A program made the position numbers and the translations under genes. A DNA stretch of 64,000 bases from Symbiodinium kawagutii. Taxonomy: Eukaryota > Sar > Dinophyceae > Suessiales > Symbiodiniaceae. Under the pieces are notes generated by a model. The model did not search any database, was not told the DNA's origin, and saw nothing but the letters and a program-made list of their open reading frames with translations. Of this stretch, positions 45,035 to 56,366 are shown piece by piece (position 1 is the stretch's first letter; every line of letters begins with the position of its first letter). The stretch spans positions 42,358 to 106,357 of the forward strand of contig VSDK01022045.1 in NCBI GenBank assembly GCA_009767595.1, given 5' to 3'.

Positions 45035-45649
45035 TTTACCTCTGGTGTAGTGTCTGTTACATAGTGGATACTGTAATCATTGATCATGCAAGTAAAACCA
45101 AACCAAAAACACACATTCTCTTCCTTCCTTGGGAACCACGCTAGAGGAACAGGGTAAATCTCACCCACTGCCATACTGGAACTCCGTGTCAAAGACACGT
45201 TGGCCCCTTTATGGGTCCCGAACTTGTAGTAAAATCACTTGAAGCCCTAGGCACCTATCCCAACCATATTTTGGGTGACCGTAGTCCATGAGGTGGTTCC
45301 TGACGAGCAGTGAACACGTTGGGAAATCCAAGGAAAATCCAATGGTAGTTTAGGAGGGATGGATTGCAAATATCAAAAGCTCACAACAACAAATGAAGGT
45401 CTCAACTCACCAAACAACAGAGAACCAAGTGGTGAAAGAGCGAAATGACCTGGTCAATGCCTTCAGGATGGGGATGCTGATCCAGGAAATGGCAGTCCAA
45501 AATCAGGCAGGGGCAAAACCCTCCTTTTGCTTCCTTACAACTATGCAGAGTGGCATCCCCGTAGAATATCAGTAGCCAAGCCAGATATATATGCCATAGC
45601 TGGTACCCTCTTATACTGATAGAGTCTAAATCCAGGGGAAATCCGGAAA

Positions 45650-45752
45650 TGGGGGTTTCTCAAAATAGGGTACCCCCAAAATCAAGGGTTTCTTACTACA
45701 AATGGTTAAGATTAGATGATTTAGGGGTACCACAATTTTGAGAAACCACCAA
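45650..45752. repeat. Palindromic element family A, inverted orientation
   Basis: ATGGGGGTTTCTCAAAATAG at the left, GGTACCACAATTTTGAGAAA and CCACCAAAT at the right. Lies on the downstream (minus) side of the kinesin exon at 45818. Confidence 0.85.
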
Positions 45753-45817
45753 ATGAATGATCCCTCGATTCATCTTCGCTGGTAGATCACTGCGGTTCGT
45801 TTCGGCGTCAACAGCTC

Positions 45818-45886
45818 CTGCAGCTGCCCAGCAACGAATCGGACAACAAGTGGGTCAGCTTGTTGTCCCTGACCGGCGGTGCCGCG
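45818..45886 (-). CDS. Kinesin motor domain exon (RDNKLT, helix alpha5)
   Basis: After TTTCAG the minus frame reads PPVRDNKLTHLLSDSLLG followed by SC. Kinesins carry a near-invariant V-P-x-R-D-S-K-L-T-x-L-L-x-D-S-L-G-G segment just after helix alpha4; here Asn replaces Ser and Leu replaces the first Gly. It contributes to the microtubule-binding face. A family A element ends 15 nt upstream of the acceptor, so that intron's 3' end is almost entirely repeat-derived. The 3' end is not clear; a GA donor at AG|GAGC would fit the frame. A plus-strand frame (LPSNESDNKWVSLLSLTGGA) is open over the same bases but matches no family. Confidence 0.66.
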
Positions 45887-45902
45887 CTGAAATTGATTTG
45901 TA

Positions 45903-46008
45903 GATGGGGTCTCAAAATAGGGAGCCCGAAAAATGGTTGGTTAATTAATACTATGTAAATGGTTGATAAACTGGATGATTTAGAGGTACCCCTATTTTGA
46001 GAAACACA
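45903..46008. repeat. Palindromic element family A abutting the kinesin exon
   Basis: GATGGGGTCTCAAAATAGGG at the left, GTACCCCTATTTTGAGAAAC and ACATC at the right. Confidence 0.85.
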
Positions 46009-46009
46009 T

Positions 46010-48295
46010 CACCACCTAGCAGTTGGTGGTACTTCTCATGGGTAGTGATCCTCACCAAGTTTGGCTGCTTCGAAGTGCTATGATCAACAACTATCATCCC
46101 GACCAAGAGCTGGTAGCCACAACCGCGCAACACAGAGATTCTAGGTTGTGATGATGTCATTTTCTGCTTGTAGTAGTTGGTCATGGCCCCTACAACTGCG
46201 ATGGATCATCATTCTGGTTACGGGTCAGTAGTCAGTCGCCTATCTGCGGGATATATGTGCCAGTTGATTGTAGCCAAGAATGGCTAGAGATGAGTCAACG
46301 GTAGTTCCTTAGTTGCTGGTGCTTCAGGGGTACAAAATCACCGCAGCTTCTGGAGGAAGTGATACGATGATGCGGTGGGCTGTCAGCAGCGGCTGCAAAC
46401 CCAAGCTTCAATGCTGGCAGAAGCGGCACCAGCTGAATCCTGGGGGTTCACCCTGTTCTGTCCCTGGGACTTTCAAGCCCTGAATCCAGATGTTTAGGCA
46501 TGCCTCCAAATTGCGGTCTATGGCTAGAGATCCACCGGTGGCCCTATCCCGGTCACAAATTGCGATGATCAATGCAGGATCCCACCCAAGATAGTGTTGA
46601 TAAGGGTTGATTTCTCTATGTTTTGCTGCAGCACTGGTGTGAGAATTTCCTTTCAGAGACAATTGCGGGGTCCCTTTCTATAGTAGCAAATTATAATTGA
46701 TAATTATCTATGTTCTTACGCCCTTCTTGGGCAGCAAATAGTAAGGGTGTTACAATTTCTACAACCGTTTGGTAGACAATTCCTGGGTTTCAGTCTTCAG
46801 ATCCTGGTTTCGGTCACCCATCCTATCATTTGCAGGGTCACTCCATACCAGCCATCCGTAGTGGCATGTCGCCATTCATCCAGTGAGCTGTTGCTTGCCC
46901 CAAACTGGACAAAATACGAGAACTTTGGAGGTTGAATTTCCTATTTCTGTTTCCTTGAGATTTCTTCCCCCACCTATCGAAGGTAAGTGGTGAAATTTGG
47001 TGAAGAAGCCACATCGGGGTTCACCTTACTACAGCATCCCCTAGCTTCACCACCACTGAGCCAACGGCGGCTAGGGCCTGCAACCAAGGTAACCTCGCAG
47101 TGGCGTGGCTTCCCATCCCAAGAGTCTCCAAATGACCGGGGTACCAGCTACAAGGAATCCTTGCCAGGGGTTGGATGACCAGTTTGCGTAGATATCCTTT
47201 AGGGTCGAGCTCTTAGCTAGGTCCTGAAACATCAAGACACCCTGGTTTTCAAGGCGGCAGTCAGGGGTCAGGGGCCAATTGTGTGTATATACAACAAATG
47301 GATAAATTACCATCCTGGTCATTCTAAGGCTCCAAAGTAAGCCATCTGGGGTGGTACAAGCATGGAGGGGTAGCTAGCCTGGGGGTAGCTTTGAGTGCAA
47401 GCGTCGGTACCCAGGAATCTGGGCATGGTTCAAACATCTTTGAACATTTTTACATGGTTGTCATGTGCTGTCCGCAACGCTCACACGATGGGACAGTTGT
47501 TGATATAAATGTTAGTGTTTCAAGTCTTACAACAGGTAAGGAACATGCGAAACAGCCAGCAACCAGAAGCCACAGATGTGAGACTTTCGGACCTGCCTAT
47601 GACTTTCCATATCCCGGTCCAAATGGCGTGTCGTGTTGCAAGATCGGATGCCCACATCACTTATTCGGATATTGGAATAGCCGCGGGGTCCCTCCAACCA
47701 TCCGAGATAGCACGAGTAGGACCTACGAATATCCACCAGTCTGGGGGTACACCAATCGCGCAGTGAAGACTGAGAATAGAGAGCAACCACACACAATCCA
47801 TTCATGGAAACCTGGGAAGTGTTTGTGGTTGCGTGGCTGCAGATCGAGATCTAATTTGGTTAGTCACAATTGGCCATTGGATTATTCATTATCCTTATCT
47901 CACTAGTTTCTTACTTTTGCACCTTTCATACTCTTGGTTACTCTTTCTGTGTTGTTGAAAGCAGTCAATCATAAGCTGACCGTAAACTGCAGGTTTGGCA
48001 TCGGTATCACTAATGTTTACCTGCAATTGTGCAGAGAAGAAGTGTAATTAGACGCACTTACTTGTGCATATTTCATACATACCTGTCTACACGAACTTAT
48101 GTTATGTATTGTGATTTTAGTCACTGTTGCTGATCATACGCTATGTGTTCATACTCACACGTCCACAATCAAGGCAACAAAGATATGAATTTCCCGTGGG
48201 GACCTAGCTGATCCAAGCCAGCGACACCCAAACCGAAATAGGTACGTTTCGTTGCTGTTGGTGTTGATGCTACATAGGGACAAAGAAACCCAAAT
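46010..48295. other. No supported gene
   Basis: Mixed sequence without strong simple repeats. Overlapping frames at 46408-46662 and 47391-47906 are unassigned. A possible plus-strand donor (CAACCAAG|GTAACC, about 47088) has no convincing exon. Confidence 0.45.
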
Positions 48296-48297
48296 TG

Positions 48298-48394
48298 ATT
48301 TTTTAAATAGGGAACCGTAGAAATGGCAGGCTTACTGCTTGAAATGGTTTATATTGGATGATGAGGGGGGTCCTCTATTTTGAGAAATACCTAA
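48298..48394. repeat. Palindromic element family A, inverted, diverged
   Basis: GATTTTTTAAATAGGGAACC at the left, GGGTCCTCTATTTTGAGAAA and TACC at the right. Confidence 0.7.
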
Positions 48395-48872
48395 TCAAAC
48401 CATCAAGTACTAACATTTGTTGATTTAATCCATGCTCGCAGGGATATCTGACTTGGAAGTCCATTGCCTGCACGTTTGATTGAACAGCATCCAATACCAA
48501 TGGTTGTTGATCAAAAAATTGAATTCCTCCAAACAACTAACACTCATATTTGAATGTGTCAATTTTGTTGATGGTATCCACTATCTTAATCCCATCATTT
48601 TGTGAACCGCTCATATATGTTCAGAATCGCTTGTGTAACTCGTGAATAATCCCCCGCAAGTAATTCGAAAAGGTTTTTCCAACAATCCCGCATTGTTTAC
48701 TTCGATCCATAGCTGCTTGTACAGATCATGAATCATTCCTTTCAAGGCAATTGTCACGTATACTCACCTTGATCACCCTTAAATCAATCAATTTACAATG
48801 AACCATTTATCAATCATTATCATCCTTTAATCATCCTTTAATCATCCTTAAATCAATCAAAGGATCGTCATC

Positions 48873-48941
48873 CTTTGAAGGTCCCCGAAGGTCAGATCCT
48901 GTGGTGAAAGACTGCGGGCCTCGACGCGGACTCGCTGGCTC
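48873..48941 (-). CDS. Candidate exon between kinesin exons
   Basis: CTCCCAG|G acceptor. Two frames are open: SQRVRVEARSLSPQDLTFGD, and in phase 0, matching the end of the 51306 exon, EPASPRRGPQSFTTGSDLRG. It lies between the alpha4 and alpha5 kinesin exons and could encode a loop insertion; a GT donor after CCGCA would even give the 2-base overhang needed by the 45886 exon. Unproven. Confidence 0.28.
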
Positions 48942-49032
48942 CTGGGAGGACAGGCAGCGACTACACATGCCATCTTCACATCAAGGGGTTTATCGTTGCA
49001 GCAAGAAGTAGAACCATGGTCAAAAAAACTAT

Positions 49033-49110
49033 ATTTGCATATATACATATACATATATATATATATCACTGTATTTACATTTAAAAAAATATAGAGAGAG
49101 AGAGAGATAT
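49033..49110. repeat. TA and GA microsatellites
   Basis: ATATACATATACATATATAT then TATAGAGAGAGAGAGAGATA. Confidence 0.9.
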
Positions 49111-49165
49111 TTGGGTAAAGTCTGCTCAAGAGCCCTTTCCAGGCTTTTGCTACAGTGGCCACGTT

Positions 49166-49250
49166 TCATAGAGGTTCTCATCGCATCATAGAAGTTGTCA
49201 TTTTATCACAGAAGTTTTCATCATATCATAGAAGTTGTCATCGTATCACA
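49166..49250. repeat. 20-bp tandem repeat, 4 copies
   Basis: Units TCATAGAGGTTCTCATCGCA, TCATAGAAGTTGTCATTTTA, TCACAGAAGTTTTCATCATA, TCATAGAAGTTGTCATCGTA. Confidence 0.93.
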
Positions 49251-49439
49251 ACGCCCCCTAACAACGTTTCGTGTTTGACTGCTTCGGAAGTGGGGCTCTT
49301 AACCCTACTATACCGATATATTGTTTAATAGACTCATATAGGTATGCAGATTCATGCATCTAAAGTGTATTTGTTTACACATGTCATATCTAATGATTTG
49401 GCACAAGCTCGGCTTTCCTCCTCTTAGCCATTTCTAAGG

Positions 49440-50560
49440 ATAGGGATTTTATAAGGATAAGCAGCCATGGCCTTCGACTTCGCTCCTGGTTGCTCCCTTC
49501 ATCGTCTTCTTCCTCTGCAACAGCTAGATTTGTCTGATATCATTCCTGATTTTCAACAGCTCCTGTGGACAGCTTCGTGACAAGGGAGACAGCTCCTGTT
49601 CGTTACTTCCTCCTCTTGCTCTTGGACTGCCCGGCAAGCGGTTCTCCTTTGGCATTGCGCTCTCCTGTGGTCCTCTGGCACTGGCAATCCCTTGGCACTT
49701 GCACTTACACCATCTGCTCGGCCATCTTGCTCTCGGTGAGAGCTGGCCCTGGTTTTTCCATTCTCCTGCTGGGTGGCGGGGGCTGCTCCTTGCCATTCAA
49801 TTTTCTCATTGGGACCTCGGACTTCCTCCACCATTTTGTATGCACTTTGGGCCTTTCTATCTGGGCTGTACATTGGCGTGGTTTTCTGTTTTCTATTTTA
49901 CTTGTGGTTTCAATATTCTTCCGGCTGCGCGCAAAACGAGGCCTCACTGCAAACAGCGGGCGAAAAGAAGTCAGGAAGCAGAAGACAAGAAAAAGAAAGT
50001 TGAGCCATGGCTGGTGGAACAACAGCACGTATTTTGTATACGGTGCCTATGACCCGGGAACTCCACCATCCAGGCAGGCGCGCCAGCAGGTGACAAAGCA
50101 GGAAACCTCGAACCTAGCGGGAGAGCCTGACAAGTTCTGACGGAGGAGTGAAAACATAAAATCATAGAGGGAGGCGAAATGGGATTTGCAACCAAGTCCA
50201 CTTTGCGACAAGATCTCACAGAGGAGGGGTAAACATCATGGGAGGCAGAGGGGGAGACAAAGCGGAATACAAAATGAGAGGCAGTTTCGACAACATTCGT
50301 CCACAACTCTTGCCATACTAGTCGGAGAGCTAAGCTTACTGGCACCGTCTTTGCCAAAGGCTGGAAGACCCTTGTATCATCTCATAATATTGATTTTGTC
50401 GGTTCACTGTCATCTAGCTCCACAAAGACATATTTTTCCTTCAAGTGCAAGCTCGAGCTGGCAGGGGCCGCCATCGGCTATCCGGGAGACCAAGGCTGTC
50501 TCCTGTTCTTTATTTAGCTCTTTGCTATATTTATCCTCCACTCTTTACAACTAAATGGTC
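49440..50560. other. Compositionally distinct block, possible decayed coding sequence
   Basis: About 1.1 kb without CCATCA words or palindromic elements. The longest plus frame (49565-50140, 191 codons) is Leu-rich then basic. Several minus frames overlap it and change register (for example ending ...TESKMAEQMV and ...EEVTNRSCLPCHEAV). No family recognised. The overlapping registers suggest a frameshifted relic of a mobile element or gene on either strand. Confidence 0.35.
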
Positions 50561-50632
50561 ACGAACCCTGCCGTGCGTCAAAAGGCCTATCTCCTATATG
50601 CTCTTTACAACAAATGGTCACGAATCTCCGTT
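50540..50632. repeat. Direct repeat of about 26 bp
   Basis: CTCTTTACAACTAAATGGTC and ACGAACC at 50540-50567, and CTCTTTACAACAAATGGTCA and CGAATC at 50600-50626, about 60 bp apart. Confidence 0.85.
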
Positions 50633-51305
50633 CATTTTGCTCCTCAAAGATGATTCAATTCGCCGGTAGGAGTCCACCTTTGTCCATCGGGTCGCCCTTT
50701 GTTTAAGGCGCTTGAAAGTAGCCCACAATTCTCACTTGTGGCAATGTCCCGTGAGCGACCAGCCACCGAAGGACGTGGGCTGCTGACGTGTAGACGCCGA
50801 CAAGGTTGCACTTCGCTGCGAAAGAAATATCTACTGGTAACTTACCAGCAAGGTTGCACTTCTAATGGTAACTTAACAGCTACTGTTTATGGTTAAACTG
50901 CTGGTGGTGTCTTAACTGCTGGATCTCACAGACATTTTGATTGATGTGATCAATTCATGATAATGATCAGCTAGACTATTACTGTACACAATATTGAATC
51001 ACCATAGTAATTAGGTCAATATGAATCGATTAGATCATTGGGCATGGATCAATCTGGTGATCGAAAGCTGACGGTGTTTCAAAGTTACTCATAATCCATT
51101 CGCAAATCATGTTTAACCTTCATTAAGCATCGTTCACAACCATCATTTCTCGAATGATCTGGGCAGAAAACTATAACATTGACCAACCCATGAGCAAGCA
51201 TAAACCATCAACCAACCCTTGACCAACCCTTAACCAACCCTTGACCAACCATAAATCGACCATTAACCAACCAGCGTCAGCCCCCTGGGACCCCATTGAA
51301 GTCAC

Positions 51306-51370
51306 CTGACCAACCGTCGGGCTCTCCTGGGCCGAAAGGCGCTTGATGACCAGGCCCAGCGTCAGCAAGC
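51306..51370 (-). CDS. Kinesin motor domain exon (helix alpha4, LLTLGLVIKRL)
   Basis: CTCGAG|G acceptor, 65 nt, GTGACT donor. Its first two bases complete a Ser codon with the last base of the 53019-53052 exon, so the joined frame reads RESRLINTSLLTLGLVIK. This matches the kinesin motif I-N-x-S-L-x-x-L-G-x-V-I at the start of the alpha4 helix that binds tubulin. It continues RLSAQESPTVGQ. Phase, order and motif agree, so this join is the best supported splice in the window. Confidence 0.7.
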
Positions 51371-53018
51371 CTCGAGCTTGGGCGGTGTTGATCGGTGGTG
51401 GAGAATGGAGAAGAAGGCAAACAATGGTCAATCATAGGCTAATAATGGGCTAATAATAGGCTAATAATAGACTAATAGTGGATCTTAATGGTCAATAATG
51501 GCTTGATGGGTCTTAATGATTCGCTAACAATGGTCAATGATAATTAACAAGGCTAATAATAGGATGGGAAGGAGGCTAAGGATGGGTGTTGATGATCTAT
51601 GTTGATGATCTCAGTGAATGGTGAACGGTCAAACAATTCTAATGGTCAAATAACCGAGTAATGGTCAAACCTAATGGTGAATCAATTCTAATAATGGTAT
51701 GTGGTTAAAACTTGTGGCCAGATAGAAATGGTCAAAACTCATGGTCAAGCAATTCTAATGGCTAAAACAAGGCTGATAAGGGTCGACAACTTGTGGCCAA
51801 AATGGTGATAACGAAAGGTTAAAACTAGCTCATCGAAGCGAATGGTCAACCATTACAATCCTTGGGATCATGATAAGACATGAGAGGCGAATCATGAGTT
51901 CATGATAGGCTCAACCACTACAATGGTCAAAAACAGGTGATTCATCATGGTGATTCATGATAGTTAAGAATGGGCTAATGATAGGTTCATAGTAGGTAAA
52001 TGGTGCTAGCTCACGGTGAATGATGCCTGCTGCTAGTTGCCAATTGATATTGGTTAATCAATCATGGTTACAAAAAGTTATTTTGCAGAATTGTGGGGAG
52101 CCCAGCCCGTTCTTGGATGGTCAAAATGGTCAAAAAACGGGCTGGATTTGGTGTATGGATTCTGCAAGTTCCCAATTTGACCAGGGAACCTCCAGCACTG
52201 CAGGGGTACCACTGTGGACACCCCCGAAACCAACATCCTGAAGCACTTCAGTCCCAAAGTTGGGTTTGCGTTCGCGAGGAAATGTTCAAATGGAAGAGGT
52301 ACCACAAGGTACCACCATGAGATTCTGGGAGACACATGGGAAAAAGCAAAAAAAGAAGTCTTGGTACCACGGTTTACGGCCATGGACTGTGGAAAATGTC
52401 GGAAAGGGATTCGACATAACATGAAAGACTGCGAGTTGCAGGTCCACTGTCTTCACGATGCACACGGCTTGCTAACACTCATCAACCATATAGTTGTGTC
52501 GTACTTAAATTGGGACGGTCGGAGCAGACCACTATGGATACACCCATGTCACAAACAAGTGACTCCAATCATTGCCTTTACAAGCATGTCAAAAAACAAA
52601 AATGTCAGTGGACAAGAATCCTGCCAGGTTGGTAGGTGGTTCACACTCGGATGCTATTTTGCCGGGTTCAACCCGACCACACGTGACCAGTTATTCAGTC
52701 ATTTACCACTATCACTGGCATCACTGCGCAATTCTCAAGCATTGTCAACCGTCACCAACCATCATTCATCAACGCCATCACCATTCATTCTTAGCCATCA
52801 GCATCATTGAACCATCCAGTAAACCATGATTTCACCATCATTTACCCATCATTTAACCATCATTTAACCGTCATTTAGCTACCATTTCACCATCATTAAA
52901 CCTTCATTCAGCTACCATTTAACCATCATTTAACCCTATATTTGTTGCTTATTGCTGATCATCACCCATCACGCCATCACCACGCCATCAGACTCCGTTG
53001 GGTTCTCCACCAAGGCAC
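51371..53018 (-). other. Putative kinesin intron with complementary-composition ends
   Basis: 1648 bp. On the minus strand it begins GTGCCT and soon becomes ATGATGGTTAAATGATGG-rich (52740-52980) and ends in CCATTATTGACCATTAAG-rich sequence (51380-51640). The middle (52000-52700) is mixed. Confidence 0.55.
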
Positions 53019-53052
53019 TGGTATTGATGAGACGCGATTCACGCTGGCGCAC
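53019..53052 (-). CDS. Kinesin motor domain microexon (RESRLINT)
   Basis: GCACAG|G acceptor; 34 nt reading VRQRESRLINT plus one base, then a GTGCCT donor. It supplies the conserved R-x-x-E-x-x-x-I-N-x-S-L approach to helix alpha4. Phase 0 at its start matches the phase 0 end of the 57676-57765 exon. The exon is very short; an acceptor at CCCAG|C would lengthen it by eight bases but lacks the following G and would leave the overhang out of phase with the upstream exon. Confidence 0.62.
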
Positions 53053-53089
53053 CTGTGCCATGCTGGGAAGGGTGGGTCATAAGCAGCTG

Positions 53090-53540
53090 AGTTCGGGGGT
53101 TGGTTAGTGATGGGTTTAGTGATGTGGTAGTGATGGTTTAGTGATGTGGTAGTGATGGTTTCATGATCATGTATAGTGATGAATGATATGATCAGCAAGG
53201 GATGAACATGTGGCGAAGAATGAGAAATGATGATTGATCAGCAGCAATCACCAACAGATATAGGCTTTAGTGATGGTATAATTTCCAATCCAAGACGGCA
53301 CCGTGGCCATTCCGAACAACGGAAATCAACTACGCATGGGATCATCTTGTTGCCATGTTTGATTATGGGAGGGTAGTCATAGTTCACAGACCTGAATACC
53401 AGACAATTTGAGGCGACATACTTGAAAGTCGCAGCACAACTCACAGCTCGCTATTCTGTTACTGAGTCTTTAGCCCTTTTGTTTACATCTCAGCTGAACT
53501 GCAACCTGTGAAGTCCTATCCCTTTGACTTTTGGGTGCCC
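53090..53540. other. No supported gene
   Basis: GTGATGGTTTAGTGATGTGG low complexity at 53100-53180, then mixed sequence. Confidence 0.5.
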
Positions 53541-53541
53541 C

Positions 53542-53655
53542 ACAAGGTGGGCCCCCAGTAGTTATAAGTTGGGTTCTAACCCCCTATAACTGGTAGTTAC
53601 CCCTAGTTAAGTTACTTATAAACCAACTTAGTTCAGTGGTTGGGGGCCCACCTTG
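53542..53655. repeat. Palindromic element family F, best copy
   Basis: Perfect 15-bp terminal inverted repeats CAAGGTGGGCCCCCA (53542-53556) and TGGGGGCCCACCTTG (53641-53655). The interior has TAGTTATAAGTTGGG and its inverse TTACTTATAAACCAACTTAG. Confidence 0.93.
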
Positions 53656-53935
53656 CAGGTCTCCATTTTTGACCGCCGTTTCCAGATCCTCGCGGTTCCT
53701 TTTCGACTGCCAACGGATCCGCGGCTCGATCCCATCGTTTGATGGGCGCTGCCTCCGCATCTGCGTCCGGGAAAAAAAGATCCTGTGGAGCCCCGGCGCA
53801 TGGGACTGGAGTCGCAACCACTGAGTCGCTGCCACCATCACCTTCCTGTGAAAGCTGCGAAAAACTGGTGTGCAGTGCCCTTGAAATGCTTGGGCATCTT
53901 CCCAGTTCACGAGTCAACTTGAGGTAAACTTCAGC
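53656..53935. other. GC-rich island with open frames, unassigned
   Basis: Two minus-strand frames are open throughout (94 and 108 codons), one reading DADAEAAPIKRWDRAADPLA. No splice pair or family was recognised. It lies directly against a family F element. Confidence 0.35.
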
Positions 53936-54164
53936 TAGTAGGTCAGTGGTTTAACCATCTAGTAGAACCAAGCATCATCAAATAGCATCAATCGTCAAGA
54001 TAAATCACCATCATTAATCATAATGTACCATCATTAAGCATCATTGACCATCGTTAACTGTTAATGAACCCTATTTTTGTTGCTTCTTGCTGCTGATATG
54101 ATGGTTATCAGTCATTGAACATAACTAACATAACTGCAACTAAGCATCAACCATCATGAACCCA

Positions 54165-54165
54165 C

Positions 54166-54208
<43 letters not shown>

Positions 54209-54210
54209 GC
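54165..54210. repeat. TTG trinucleotide microsatellite
   Basis: About 15 TTG units. Confidence 0.97.
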
Positions 54211-54280
54211 AAAACATCATCCTCGCTGCTGGCGGACATTCCCATAAGCTCAAAATGACGGCGGTTGAAGGATGCTAGTT

Positions 54281-54368
54281 AATAGCGGCAAATAAGGTAC
54301 CCCAAAACATGGTTAGTTTATTACTGGAAATGATTAGCATGGGACCCCTATCTTTTAGAAAACAACCA
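54281..54368. repeat. Palindromic element family A, inverted, decayed
   Basis: GGCAAATAAGGTACCCC.. at the left, GGGACCCCTATCTTTTAGAA and AACAACCAAC at the right, core GTTTATTACTGGAAATGATT. Confidence 0.65.
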
Positions 54369-54399
54369 ACATTAAAGCTTGTCAATCGCTGGTCAATGG

Positions 54400-56030
54400 C
54401 TTTTAATGCTGCGCATGTCAACTCCAGTCCCAGAGATGGCTGCTGATGAAACCGATGGTCAGCCATCATGCAGCTTGCCATGCAACCCTTTGTTGCGGTG
54501 CGCAGTGATGCAGCCTCAAACAGGAGCTGCAACTGCTCATTATTGCACTCGGACCAGAGATTTTCTAACAAGATTAGTAGCTAATAGTGGTTATATAGCT
54601 ACTATTTCTGCTAGAAATCAGCTGCTGTTCGCTACTGTTAGCTTCTTGACACGAGAACTCTACCGGGGCGCTGACAGTGTTCAACCTGTCTCCACTCATG
54701 AAAATCTTACCCAGCCAGAACCTGAAAAGCAGGGAATTAGTTGTTTACCATGGCTGCTAGTGCAGTAGATTGGAGATCACAAGTGTTTAGAAGGGTCGGA
54801 AACACCAGGGGCTAGTTCGCGAGGGTACACACGACCCAGTGGTTTGGAGGGGTCCTATCAATGAGAAGGTGCTGATTAACTCCAAGAATTACAAATCAAC
54901 AGCGGACTCTCTGATCCGAGCCCTCTGCTTGGCAGGTGCCTTTAGGCACAGCCCTGCACTTTGCTCAGAAGTAGCCGGAAGTGGCCTTGTAAATCCGCAG
55001 GATACACCACTGGAGGCTGCTTTGGTGAACTGAACCCTGATCTTTCACGGAAAAAGTAGATGAATACGTGCATACACATTTATATCTACGTATATGCATG
55101 TAAACATATATAGTCATATAATGCAGTATATGCGTACGAATGTGCATCCATGTCGTATCTATTCCAGATGATTTTCCGAATAGCTGCATCCACATTGAAT
55201 GAACCACTCTTTCCAGCACCTCACCAACCTACTGACATGTCTGGATCATCATGGATTCCAGTTCTTGGACGATTACGGTCCCCTATTCACCGTTTGGCTT
55301 GCTATAGCTGCACCGACAATGCTATAGCAACTTGGTATTTTGTGAATATCCCAACAATTGCTGATTGTTCACCAGAATGAGCAACTATCTACGTGATGAC
55401 CGTGCGAGGTCACCGATTGGTGACTGCAGGGGGTTGTACGTACGCCTAGTCAACGGGCGCCACGTTGTGACCTGCGTAACCCAAGCATGGTTGACCATGA
55501 TCAGCCATTTTTGATCATTATCAATTTTTGTTAAGTAATCAATATTGACCATTATTGATCATGATCAATAATAATGTAAATCAAGTAACTCATCATCAGC
55601 CATTATCAATATTTTGTTGGCCATCATTTAGTCAGTTCATCAGTATTAACCAGTAGGAGGCATGCAAAATACGGGGCTATCTTCGAAGAGAGTTTTAGAC
55701 CTGTAAGGCAAGAATGACAACTACTTGTACAAGTATAGTTGTACTTGTACAACTCGGTGGTTGATTATATCCCATTGATCAGCTACTATCGTCAAAGATG
55801 TTCACAAAATACTGATGAATCATACGGGTATGTGCCAAACCATAGGTTAACCAATCACCCACCAACCAATTATCATTTTACTAGGAAACCATTGATTTTA
55901 GGGGGCCACTCTTTTGGCACATACCTATATGGGCTGACTATATGATGCCAAGTGACAATGACATGGGATTATACGATAGTTTTGTGAAACATGTTTGTTA
56001 ACAGTGTAATTATGTCATAGACAATCTACT
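54400..56030. other. No supported gene
   Basis: A 129-codon plus frame (54379-54768) and shorter ones are unassigned. TTGATCATTATCAATATTGACC words at 55500-55620. A CTTGTACAAGTATAGTTGTACTTGTACA palindromic patch lies at 55724-55751. Confidence 0.45.
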
Positions 56031-56041
56031 TGCATCTATTT

Positions 56042-56155
56042 GGCTGTGGGTCAAAACCCTGTACCCCTGGTTCCCCATCATTAACCATTGTTTTCCCTAT
56101 AGTTTGTTGGTTATTAACCACCATTTTTGGTTGGTTAACTGCTTGACCCATAGCC
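56042..56155. repeat. Palindromic element family E, best copy
   Basis: GGCTGTGGGTCAAAACCC at the left, GCTTGACCCATAGCC at the right; inside GGTTCCCCATCATTAACCAT and its partial inverse GGTTATTAACCACC. Confidence 0.9.
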
Positions 56156-56261
56156 ATATATTTGTATCTGTCAACATCGAACACAACAATCTCAGCTGGT
56201 TACATGCTGGATAATCTCTACATGAGATCAACGAAGAGCGATCGACAAACTAGGCGGGGGT

Positions 56262-56366
56262 ACCTACACTGTGAGGCACCGGGAACCGCGAGAAATGGTG
56301 GGTTTACTGCTGTAAATGGCGGTATTGGATGATTTTCGGGATACCCCATTTGTGAGAAGACACCAT
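56262..56366. repeat. Palindromic element family A, inverted, decayed
   Basis: CACTGTGAGGCACCGGGAAC at the left, GGGATACCCCATTTGTGAGA and AGACACCATAT at the right, core GGTTTACTGCTGTAAATGGC. Confidence 0.65.

Noticed and set aside
49166..49250. CRISPR array
   Set aside because: Units are contiguous 20-bp tandems without spacers, and the genome is eukaryotic.
49565..50140. 191-codon plus-strand open frame
   Set aside because: Not called as a gene because equally long frames overlap on the other strand in several registers; kept as an unassigned block.
53656..53760. tRNA-like GGATCCGCGGCTCGATCCC stretch
   Set aside because: Resembles a T-arm by chance; no cloverleaf with matching acceptor and anticodon arms could be drawn.
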